From NCBI RefSeq assembly GCF_000745775.1, contig NZ_JQJY01000001.1, positions 434,001 to 498,000 on the forward strand: DNA of 64,000 bases, read 5' to 3'. The translations under genes were made by a program, and so were the position numbers. Each line of letters opens with the position of its first letter. Position 1 is the stretch's first letter. This document shows positions 9,199-16,338 of this stretch, one piece after another. Origin of the DNA: Flavobacterium sp. ASV13. Its GTDB lineage: Bacteria; Bacteroidota; Bacteroidia; Flavobacteriales; Flavobacteriaceae. A model generated the notes under the pieces. The model saw only the letters and a program-made list of their open reading frames with translations. It made no database searches and had not been told where the DNA came from.

Positions 9199-9282
9199 AA
9201 GTTTGTTTTTTAAGTTTATCTAATTCTTTTTAGGTGATTTTACTTTGCTTTATCTATTAAATTTGCATTGTATTATTCAAAA

Positions 9283-10467
9283 TTAATTCGGATTAAAACG
9301 TCTATTAAATATTGAATAATTGACTCCTAAAATTGAGAAAAGACTGTTCGTGACAGCAAAAGGCGTGTTAAAATCTTTGCCGATACTTAAGTTAACACTC
9401 ATATCACTGGCAATTGTATAGGAACATTGAGCAGCTACCCGGTAGGTAAAATCTTTTTCTAAACGCGTAATCGGTTCATTTGCCAAATTAATGTCTGGAA
9501 TCTCAGCACGATACCATCGCATCATTGCTTCAACAGAAATATTAAAATCTTTTTCTTGTCTAATATAACTTAGTCCACAATCTGTATTTACTGAAGTGCT
9601 GTCTGATGTATTTGTCATTAATCTTGTTGTTATTGTCCAGGCATCTTTTTCAGTCACATAATAGTTGGCATTGATCCAAAAGCCTATTTTTTGAAGCGGA
9701 TTATTTGAGTTGTTTGAGGTAATAAATTTGAACGCACCCGCAGTTTCAAGACTAAATCCTGTACGCTTATTTTCCATTTCTCTAATTTTATCTGTTAGCG
9801 TACTGCTTTCATCACCGTATTTCTTTTTTAACGCGTCCAAAACTTTCGGAACCTTATTTCCAATTAAAGGATATTGGATTAAGTCATTGAAAGCATTAAT
9901 TACTTCTGTAATTTTAGATTCTGGAACCTTTAGATTTGCGAGGTTAGTTTTGAGCTTGGATATAGCTTCATCTGCACTTGAAGGTGCAAGCGTTTCTGTA
10001 AATGTAATTACACCTACTATTGATTCTAAATCTTTCATATCTTTTTCTAAGGTTGCCATCTCCTTATTTAATACTCCCTTGAAAATTTCAAATCTATATC
10101 CTACACCTAAATTGTCTTTATTTGTAATCGTATCGCGAACTGTAGCGGCTGACAAAGTAAAGGTTTGCAATACGGTTTGTAAAGTTCCAGGATTCAGATA
10201 TTCCGCTCTCGTTAAATTCGGTCTGTTTTTTAACCAATAAGGAGTTACCTCTAATCCTATATTCATTACTAATTTTCCGTTTTCATCAAATGAACTCAAT
10301 AAATCACCAGAAAGTTTTTTTGCTGAAGTAGGTCGCATTACAGAAGTGGGTTCGAAACCTAAAATACTGAAAGCAGGAGTATTGGGTATACGCAAATCCT
10401 GACCAAAAACGATCGAGCCCCATAATACCAAAACAACACTTATTATGTTTTTGTAATTTTTAGTCAT
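9283..10467 (-). CDS. exported protein, probable outer-membrane barrel, unknown function
   Basis: The 394-residue protein has a clear Sec signal peptide ending near FGQ (about residue 23). Alternating hydrophobic strands at both ends, ending in an aromatic-rich C-terminus (NSLFSILGVNYSIFNRR), suggest a small beta-barrel. The middle (about 140-240) is rich in Lys/Glu and probably helical or coiled-coil. I do not recognise a named family. Its start overlaps the stop of the preceding small gene by four bases, so the two are likely co-translated. An outer-membrane part is unusual next to a cytoplasmic nuclease. Confidence 0.72.
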   Translation of the reverse strand: MTKNYKNIISVVLVLWGSIVFGQDLRIPNTPAFSILGFEPTSVMRPTSAKKLSGDLLSSFDENGKLVMNIGLEVTPYWLKNRPNLTRAEYLNPGTLQTVLQTFTLSAATVRDTITNKDNLGVGYRFEIFKGVLNKEMATLEKDMKDLESIVGVITFTETLAPSSADEAISKLKTNLANLKVPESKITEVINAFNDLIQYPLIGNKVPKVLDALKKKYGDESSTLTDKIREMENKRTGFSLETAGAFKFITSNNSNNPLQKIGFWINANYYVTEKDAWTITTRLMTNTSDSTSVNTDCGLSYIRQEKDFNISVEAMMRWYRAEIPDINLANEPITRLEKDFTYRVAAQCSYTIASDMSVNLSIGKDFNTPFAVTNSLFSILGVNYSIFNRRFNPN

Positions 10468-10817
10468 CGGTTTATTTTTATATTAATGTAATAACATGCG
10501 ATGTCTTTATCAGCTGGCAATTCTTCTGCGTAGTTGTAAAAGGTATTCACTCCACCTTCTGATATAATTACAATCACTCCTGTCCAATTGGTTTGAATTA
10601 GTTTATCCTGAATAGTTACCAGCACTTGAATTGATTTTCCTTCGAGCTGATTTGCAGTACCAATTAGAACCGTGTCATTCGCCCCAACAAACTCTAAATC
10701 TTTAAGGATAAAATAGCTTCCTCCCTGACCATTCCCTGAAATAACAGAAACAGAAATTTTATTTTTTGCTGACTTTAATTGATATTCTTCCTCTTTTCTA
10801 TAATTATATATTGCCAT
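10464..10817 (-). CDS. small beta-rich protein of unknown function
   Basis: The 117-residue protein is rich in alternating valine, isoleucine, threonine and serine and has no signal peptide or membrane segment. It probably folds as a beta-sandwich. No known domain was recognised. It overlaps the downstream exported-protein gene by four bases (ATGA) and follows the CBS-type membrane gene by 56 bases, so it belongs to the same operon. Confidence 0.7.
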   Translation of the reverse strand: MAIYNYRKEEEYQLKSAKNKISVSVISGNGQGGSYFILKDLEFVGANDTVLIGTANQLEGKSIQVLVTIQDKLIQTNWTGVIVIISEGGVNTFYNYAEELPADKDIACYYINIKINR

Positions 10818-10873
10818 TTTTTAAGTTTTTACAATTTTTAAAAATCCTCTTTTGGGTTAACCTTTTAATTGAT

Positions 10874-11542
10874 TTATATTTTCTGATTGTTCATATATCG
10901 TATAATCTGAGTATCAGTAAGCCAGCCCGTTAGTTCGTTATTAGCATCAATAACAAACAAATCCTTATAGTTTTTTTCATTCATTATTTTTCTCGCGTCC
11001 TCTACTTTTTTGTCTTGATTTATATTCTCAAATTCAATTACTGAATGGTTAGCCTTAATAAATTCGTCTAATGTAGTTGCAGGGGGCGTCTTAAGCATTT
11101 CATCACTCAAGGTGCTTTTGTGAATTATACATTTCACTTTTCCTTTTTCTAAAATTGGCAGTCTGCTTTTTTTAATACTATCCAAAAAATCACGTAATCC
11201 TTTTAGATCAAATTTCGTTATAAGAGAATCATCAGTATCTAATGAAACCATGGTAAATTTGTCTATCATTATTTGTTTCACGAGAATATCATCTAAAATA
11301 TCGGGAGTAAGTCTATCTATAACCTGATTGTAACTTTTAGTCGCCGCTTCAAAATTAGCTTTGCCAAAATAAAACGCCAGAATTGTTCCTACCCATGTAC
11401 TGATAACAGGTAATATAATAGCGAAGAGTTTTTCAGGATCACTACGATGACACATATAATAAATGGCCATTAAGATTATAACTAAAAAAGATACCGAAAG
11501 TATCATTATAGCGATTTGGGAATTTGTTTTATTTTCTTCCAT
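10874..11542 (-). CDS. membrane protein with a CBS-pair-like cytoplasmic domain
   Basis: The 222-residue protein has two N-terminal membrane segments (about residues 10-30 and 38-58). Its cytoplasmic region of about 150 residues ends in a CBS-like repeat (DARKIMNEKNYKDLFVIDAN, then ELTGWLTDTQIIRYM). An earlier segment around KSRLPILEKGKVKCIIHKST looks like the first CBS half. CBS pairs commonly bind adenine nucleotides and gate their partner. In this cassette it is a plausible nucleotide sensor at the membrane. The CBS call is by pattern, not by search. Confidence 0.7.
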   Translation of the reverse strand: MEENKTNSQIAIMILSVSFLVIILMAIYYMCHRSDPEKLFAIILPVISTWVGTILAFYFGKANFEAATKSYNQVIDRLTPDILDDILVKQIMIDKFTMVSLDTDDSLITKFDLKGLRDFLDSIKKSRLPILEKGKVKCIIHKSTLSDEMLKTPPATTLDEFIKANHSVIEFENINQDKKVEDARKIMNEKNYKDLFVIDANNELTGWLTDTQIIRYMNNQKI

Positions 11543-11671
11543 TCTTTTTTGTTTTGGTTTAATTTACTTAATAAGATTTCTGTTTATGAGGATTATTTCT
11601 TTATAATTAAAATTATTCAGAGGCTTTTCAAAAGTATAACCAGCTATAAAATTTTAACTTTTACTATTTTG

Positions 11672-12583
11672 TCATTGTGTTGATATAGTTTTTGTACTGC
11701 AGTACCAAACTTCAATTGTATTATGTATAGTTGTATTATTAATTTTTTTCAGGGTAAATATTAATCCCGTCATATCTTTAATTCTTTTAGCCAGGAGATT
11801 CGCTACTTCAATATTAGTAGTCGCATAATATCGTATTTCATTTTCATCTTCTTTACTGCCAACAAAATCTAAAGGAGGCACTATATAATAAGGTTTTAAT
11901 TGACTGGCTAAAAATTGGGTACGATCCTTTCCTACCACTCCTGTGTATTGTATATACACTTTTAATGAATTTCCTGCGACCTTATTTGTAGCTTCGATTA
12001 TTTCTGGTGATCTGTTTAAAAGCACTGTTTTACCTGTATTATTAGTTTGCGCAGACTCAGTATTTGATTTTGATGTGACCGGAACTTTATCAATAGCTTC
12101 AACCAACTCATTATTTTTTTCGATTTTTGCAAAAGCTTTTTGAATATCTGAATTCATATTTGTTAGTATCATTATAGGTCGTTGATTTTTTCCAATACCC
12201 AAATAAATACTATCATTTTTATAATATCCTGAATTAGCATTGAACATCCCGATCAGAAATTCTTTTGATCTCTTGTATTTTTTAGTGGTATCTGGGCCAT
12301 TCATATCTGCCCAAACCATTTTTACCATATCTACCTCGCTTTTGTAACGATCTAATGCTTTCGATTTCTCGGTACCTCTCCAGTTTATACAAAAAAATAT
12401 TATAGTAACTAGCAATGTTAAGAATGGAAGAAAAACAGGAATGATTCTCCGTTTCATAAATATTTCTATTGGAGACTGCCCAGCATCTGTAAGGTTTTTA
12501 ATTTCAAGAATTACCTTTTCTCTGTCTAAGGCGGCTTTATCAAGAGATTCTAAATCGATAACGCGATTTTTTTTGTTGCTCAT
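11672..12583 (-). CDS. single-pass membrane protein with LytR-C-like C-terminal domain
   Basis: The 303-residue protein starts with a charged cytoplasmic region of about 50 residues, then one membrane helix (about 51-67). An extracytoplasmic region follows. Its end contains VYIQYTG, LASQLKP, EIRYYATTN and ANLLAKRIKD. That strand-helix order is reminiscent of LytR_C-type domains, which sit on the outside of membrane proteins. No catalytic motif is visible. It is the first gene of the seven-gene minus-strand cassette, with a candidate promoter 180-220 bases upstream. Confidence 0.65.
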   Translation of the reverse strand: MSNKKNRVIDLESLDKAALDREKVILEIKNLTDAGQSPIEIFMKRRIIPVFLPFLTLLVTIIFFCINWRGTEKSKALDRYKSEVDMVKMVWADMNGPDTTKKYKRSKEFLIGMFNANSGYYKNDSIYLGIGKNQRPIMILTNMNSDIQKAFAKIEKNNELVEAIDKVPVTSKSNTESAQTNNTGKTVLLNRSPEIIEATNKVAGNSLKVYIQYTGVVGKDRTQFLASQLKPYYIVPPLDFVGSKEDENEIRYYATTNIEVANLLAKRIKDMTGLIFTLKKINNTTIHNTIEVWYCSTKTISTQ

Positions 12584-12972
12584 AATAACTTTTAGATTTG
12601 TTTGAAAAATTTAAATCTTGATTGTTAGCATGTATGAAAAACGTACATCTGCGTTTCAATATCTGTATTTGTGGCGAATACAATTGATAAGATTATATAT
12701 GTATAATAAATGTTCTTGTAAAACTTCATCATCATACACATATTACTGTCTTTTATTAAGATAGACATGTCAAATATAACAATATTAAACACGTAAAAAT
12801 CAAGTACTTATACCTGATTTAAAAATAAAAATTTGCTTGGATCAAAATAAAAGATATACAAGCCTATAAGCAGCTATATTAGAGATAAAAGTTAATTATC
12901 ACGAGTTAGCAGTAAAAAAACTTTGCGCAATAATTATCAGCTTGATTAAAATAATTTTACCTCCTATCTAAG
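12584..12972. other. AT-rich leader and promoter region of the protease-nuclease cassette
   Basis: No gene is seen. The minus strand carries a TATATTTG box at 12770-12777, giving a 5' leader of about 180 bases for the cassette. The right end abuts an HTH-gene remnant on the plus strand. Confidence 0.5.
12770..12802 (-). promoter_or_regulatory. candidate promoter of the protease-nuclease cassette
   Basis: Minus-strand TATATTTG (12770-12777) matches TAnnTTTG. A TTG at 12800-12802 lies 22 bases upstream, slightly longer than the usual 17-21. It is the only good box in the 390-base gap before the first cassette gene. Confidence 0.45.
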
Positions 12973-13074
12973 AGTTAAAAAAACTTCACGAAGAAAAAAT
13001 TGCGTTGTACGAGCATATGTTGAAGGAAAAAGATGAGATGATGGTTAGGCTTGAGAAATTGATTGGGAAATGAT
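12973..13074 (+). pseudogene. C-terminal remnant of an XRE/HTH regulator gene
   Basis: A 33-codon open stretch ends in HEEKIALYEHMLKEKDEM and a final LEKLIGK before TGA. This matches the coiled C-terminal tail common in flavobacterial XRE-type helix-turn-helix regulators. A stop codon directly precedes it and no HTH region remains upstream, so it is a decayed gene end, consistent with recombination or insertion at this boundary. A strong bidirectional terminator follows. Confidence 0.55.
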
Positions 13075-13096
13075 TTTTTATAAGATATATTAAAAC

Positions 13097-13125
13097 AAAA
13101 AAGAGACTTTTGAAGTCTCTTTTTT
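13097..13125 (+). terminator. intrinsic terminator, bidirectional
   Basis: Perfect 13-base arms (AAAAAAGAGACTT and AAGTCTCTTTTTT) flank TTG. The T run on one side and the A run on the other allow function in both directions. It serves the HTH remnant on the plus strand and could also end minus-strand transcripts from the DUF559-like gene. Confidence 0.85.
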
Positions 13126-13195
13126 GTGTAAAACTATTTATTTTCATAATTCAATTTATTTCTGACAAATTTCTCAATAGATTTTTTATATTTTT

Positions 13196-14281
13196 TTATA
13201 ATTCAGTTCTTTCTAATCCAATTCCTACTGCTGAAGGATATGATACATCAATATATCTTAAATTAACCGGCATATGAGTATCAATAATTTTCCGTACTAA
13301 AATTACTTCTCTATTCTTCCAATTTGACATCAGATGTGGATATGCAGGATCATCAGCTATTAATAAAACATTTATTATATTTTTATTTAAAATATATTCA
13401 TCAATTTCAAAACAAATTAAATTCTCAGTTCTGATATAGTAAATATTAATAATAAAATCATCTATATAAATTAAATCTGAATCAAATGTAAAATTATACA
13501 TTGAATGATAGGTAGAAATATAAATTCTAAATTCTATATATATTTTACCTTTAATTATCTTCAAATTAGGAAAACGAGAAACATTTCCCAATAAGAACTT
13601 TAAAATAAGAGAAATTTTTGCTTTATCAAATAACTCTTTTTTTGGCCAAATATCAGTATATAGGTCTCTAGCTTCACTAATCTGAGAATTAAGGAAGATT
13701 CCATCTGCAATTATTGAAATTTGAGGATTTTGTTTATCAATGTTTTGAAGAAACTTTAGATAGTTATTCCTATAAGAAATATTTGCCATTTTTTCAGCTT
13801 CACTTTTTGTCCAAGCCGAAATATCTGGTATATCTTTAAAGTCATCTAATCCTTCTATCCAAATATTCTCTCCTGTAATGAATCTTATAAACTCAGAAAT
13901 CACTTTACAGCATAAATCTGGATATTTGCAAATTTGCTCTTCTGCAAATCTAATAATGTGCCAACCTTTTGACAAAAAAAAATTATTTCTCCGCTCATCA
14001 TTAAAATGAATAGGCTCTTTAGTTCCCATCGCATATGGCTCATCTATTTCAATATCGATGCACAAATCAAATTTTGGGTAGTAAAGAATAAAATCAGGTT
14101 GATATGGATATTTCCATCCATTATCAATAACCATATTTGTTTTAATATGTCCTTTGAAATATTTATTAATTTTATAATCAAAGTAACTCTCTGTAATACC
14201 TGATTTATAGCTATCGAAATCAATTAGAGCTTGATTATCTAGTTTAGTTTTAGAATAAAATATTTTGGGATATTGTTCCAT
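13196..14281 (-). CDS. DUF559-like restriction-endonuclease-fold protein
   Basis: The 361-residue protein has an N-terminal nuclease-like core at about residues 55-135. P62-D63 is followed by E78, D80 and E81 in a strand (CIDIEIDEPY). Next come NDERRNNFFLSKGW and IIRFAEEQI, the typical DUF559/Vsr-like order of PD-(D/E)xK-related enzymes (acidic strand, then D..R, L..G, RF). The C-terminal 200 residues match nothing I know and may be a target-recognition domain. It stands alone among HEPN-motif genes and REP-like elements, so a nuclease role in defence is plausible but not shown. Confidence 0.7.
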   Translation of the reverse strand: MEQYPKIFYSKTKLDNQALIDFDSYKSGITESYFDYKINKYFKGHIKTNMVIDNGWKYPYQPDFILYYPKFDLCIDIEIDEPYAMGTKEPIHFNDERRNNFFLSKGWHIIRFAEEQICKYPDLCCKVISEFIRFITGENIWIEGLDDFKDIPDISAWTKSEAEKMANISYRNNYLKFLQNIDKQNPQISIIADGIFLNSQISEARDLYTDIWPKKELFDKAKISLILKFLLGNVSRFPNLKIIKGKIYIEFRIYISTYHSMYNFTFDSDLIYIDDFIINIYYIRTENLICFEIDEYILNKNIINVLLIADDPAYPHLMSNWKNREVILVRKIIDTHMPVNLRYIDVSYPSAVGIGLERTEL

Positions 14282-14321
14282 ATAATTTTTTATATAAAAA
14301 TTGAAAATCTTTAATTAGCAC

Positions 14322-14473
14322 GATAGCGCGGATTTGCAATCCGCACCCGCTCGCGCGAGCGTCTCGCTCGTGAACCCAAAGCTAAGCACGAGCGAGACGC
14401 TCGCACCAGCAGAGGAACGGGGACTGATAGCTAGAGTTTCGCTTTGTGCTTAACAATGAAATCTAGCTATTAA
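14322..14473. repeat. REP-like palindromic element with a long hairpin
   Basis: This cluster starts with CGATAGCGCGGATT, where GCGGATT-TGC-AATCCGC is a palindrome. It continues with an 18-base perfect inverted repeat (14355-14372 and 14387-14404, built on CGAGCGTCTCGCTCG). It ends with a 9-base repeat ATAGCTAGA / TCTAGCTAT. The element is much richer in GC than its surroundings and lies between two genes. The first unit recurs at 15423, 16121 and 16243 (inverted). Confidence 0.8.
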
Positions 14474-14483
14474 ATATTTTCAA

Positions 14484-15260
14484 TTACCATGAATCATCGC
14501 AAGGGCATTCTTCGATAAATCCTTCTTTATAAAAATTTAATAGTTTAAAAGTAGCTTTAAAAGTTTCATCGTATTTAAAGTTTAGTAGCTTTTTTAAAAT
14601 TTCAACGTGATTTCGTCCAGTTTTATCTGATTTTGTATGAATGATTTCATTTCTCAAATCTCTTAGATTATGAATATGAGCATTTGTAGGATTTGGCTTT
14701 GCGAAAAAATTTACTCCTAAAGCTTGGGGTAACACCTTCGTTAATTTATCATTAAATGAAATTGAATACTGAATTTGATTCTTGTTGTAAATTTCAGTTT
14801 TTTTGTCACTCGTAATTTTATATTCGAATTCTTCGGGTATTATGTCATTAATAAAACATTCTATCGATGTGAAGAGACTAATTATACAAGAACTTGCTGT
14901 TCCATGATAATCGTAGGCAAAACTAAAATTTATTTCACTTGCGTTTGAAATATCAGCTAAATTTTTAACTAAATTTTTTCGTTGTTCTTTTCTTTGAATA
15001 TTAAGATTATAAGCAAAATTATAATTAACTAGTGAAAAGTCAGGAACAGGAATCATACATTGTCTTCCATTATCATTATATATGAAACTGAAAATTTTTT
15101 CATCTAATTCAGTTGTTATAATGACAAAATTATCCTTAGAATTTTCCTTAAGGAATTTTTGGTCGATTTCTTTTATTTTAATTTGCTTTCCCACTTCTCC
15201 TAGCCTACTGTCATTTTGCAATCGATTATGAAATAGAAAGTTTCTTTTAATATGTTTCAT
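14484..15260 (-). CDS. HEPN-motif protein of unknown function
   Basis: I start this at the ATG giving MKHIKRN (258 residues); a TTG lies three codons earlier. The C-terminal half is helical. It contains an SLFTSIECFINDIIP helix and, about 70 residues later, LRDLRNEIIH with R203-N204 and H208. This Rx4H arrangement after a helix with an acidic residue is typical of HEPN-type RNases and of AbiF/Abi-like proteins. The N-terminal half is unknown. It lies between REP-like elements, 183 bases from a second Rx4H protein. A cognate MNT antitoxin is not seen. Confidence 0.6.
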   Translation of the reverse strand: MKHIKRNFLFHNRLQNDSRLGEVGKQIKIKEIDQKFLKENSKDNFVIITTELDEKIFSFIYNDNGRQCMIPVPDFSLVNYNFAYNLNIQRKEQRKNLVKNLADISNASEINFSFAYDYHGTASSCIISLFTSIECFINDIIPEEFEYKITSDKKTEIYNKNQIQYSISFNDKLTKVLPQALGVNFFAKPNPTNAHIHNLRDLRNEIIHTKSDKTGRNHVEILKKLLNFKYDETFKATFKLLNFYKEGFIEECPCDDSW

Positions 15261-15422
15261 CTTAAACAATTAATTTAATAAGGATTATAGCTAATATTAA
15301 AAAAAAATAAACTTCATATGTACACACTTCTTTGTTTGCATTGAGAGTTTCTATCTCTTTTCAATCTTAATTTCAATTTTTTAAAAGTCATTTTCTTCAG
15401 CTTAGAGCTAACATCCGCTCCC

Positions 15423-15440
15423 CGATAGCGCGGATTTGCA
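15423..15440. repeat. partial REP-like unit
   Basis: This carries CGATAGCGCGGATTTGCA, the left half of the element at 14322, directly abutting the 3' end of the next gene. The right arm is replaced by unrelated sequence, so it is a truncated copy. Confidence 0.7.
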
Positions 15441-15442
15441 TG

Positions 15443-15946
15443 CTACTTTCGAATTCTTATTCCTTGTTCTTGTAATTTTAATAATGCGAGAGTTTTCGAC
15501 ATATCTTTTCCTTTAGAAGAACAAAAGTCTATCAAATCATATTGTATTACACATATAATACTTTCTGCTTTGTCTGAAATATCTTTAATTTTATGTAACA
15601 ATTCCTCTTTTATGTTTCCAGCATTTAAATCTTCTTCGTTTCCACAGATAACTTTGTGAACCAACCAATTCCTTTGCTGTAAAAAAGCATTTAATTCATC
15701 TTGCAATGACAAATTATATAGTTTCTCTTTAATTGCAATTTTAATAGCGTGGCCTAAAGTATAACTCTGGTTTTGTTTTAAAAATTCATCCGCTTGTTCT
15801 TTTGTTTCTGTAGGATTCATTTTAAGAGTAATTGAATGACTCAACGCTTGTTCAACCATTTGGGTTTTAAATAGAGCTTCTCCGAGGAAACAATACAAAT
15901 TAATTTCATCATTGTTGGCTGGTATTTTAATAATATCTTCTTTCAT
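15443..15946 (-). CDS. small helical protein with an HEPN-type Rx4H motif
   Basis: The 167-residue, mostly helical protein contains LNAFLQQRNWLVHKV, with R92-N93 and H97. This is the HEPN-like RNxxxH motif, with an acidic helix before it (LGEALFKTQMVEQAL). No membrane segment or signal is present. The two Rx4H genes lie on the same strand, 183 bases apart. HEPN proteins are often RNases of toxin-antitoxin or abortive-infection systems, but many such single-domain proteins have no proven activity. Confidence 0.55.
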   Translation of the reverse strand: MKEDIIKIPANNDEINLYCFLGEALFKTQMVEQALSHSITLKMNPTETKEQADEFLKQNQSYTLGHAIKIAIKEKLYNLSLQDELNAFLQQRNWLVHKVICGNEEDLNAGNIKEELLHKIKDISDKAESIICVIQYDLIDFCSSKGKDMSKTLALLKLQEQGIRIRK

Positions 15947-16119
15947 ATGCTTTTCACTTTAATAAATTATCATTACTAGCTTTTTTAATTATTCATTAGT
16001 CAAAGATATTCTTTTAGTATGCAGTGTTTTTGCGCAGTAAAAAAATTATTCCATTTTTCTTAAATTTTATTTTCCCCCTCGCTGACGCGAGGAGAGGATT
16101 ACTTTAATACCAAAACCCC

Positions 16120-16145
16120 CGATAGCACGGATTTGCAATCCGTGC
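16120..16145. repeat. REP-like unit
   Basis: CGATAGCACGG begins the unit, and GCACGGATT-TGC-AATCCGTGC is a perfect palindrome with 9-base arms. Compared with the copy at 14322, the arms have changed G to A and C to T together, so pairing is kept. Confidence 0.8.
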
Positions 16146-16242
16146 ACGCAACAGTAAGACACAAAACAAATCATCAAAACAAAAGTTGCACAAATTAATG
16201 TGTTTATTTATGTTTACAAAGAGAACTAACCAATCTTTGTGG

Positions 16243-16268
16243 GCACGGATTGCAAATCCGCGCTATCG
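16243..16268. repeat. REP-like unit, inverted relative to its neighbour
   Basis: This unit reads GCACGGATTGCAAATCCGC followed by GCTATCG, the reverse complement of the 14322/16120 unit. With the copy at 16120 it forms an inverted pair enclosing about 97 bases, the layout of a bipartite REP element. Confidence 0.8.
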
Positions 16269-16288
16269 TTGCGGAGATAAATCTGCTC

Positions 16289-16313
16289 CACGCTGGCGCG
16301 AGCGTGTTTTTTT
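16289..16313 (+). terminator. hairpin with T run
   Basis: CACGCT and AGCGTG pair around GGCGCG, followed by eight T residues. In form it is a plus-strand intrinsic terminator, but no plus-strand gene precedes it, so it may belong to the REP-like element. Confidence 0.5.
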
Positions 16314-16338
16314 ATTATCAAAGTCTCATTCTATACTA

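Larger units (their letters stand above)
15947..16338. other. intergenic stretch rich in palindromes
   Basis: No credible gene is present. It holds a hairpin at 16077-16092 (CCTCGC/GCGAGG), two REP-like units in inverted orientation (16120-16145 and 16243-16268), and a hairpin with a T run at 16289-16313. Confidence 0.6.

Noticed and set aside
9710..10240. A 176-codon plus-strand ORF opposite the exported barrel gene
   Set aside because: It is a reverse-frame shadow: the minus-strand frame has a signal peptide and operon context, while this one has neither.
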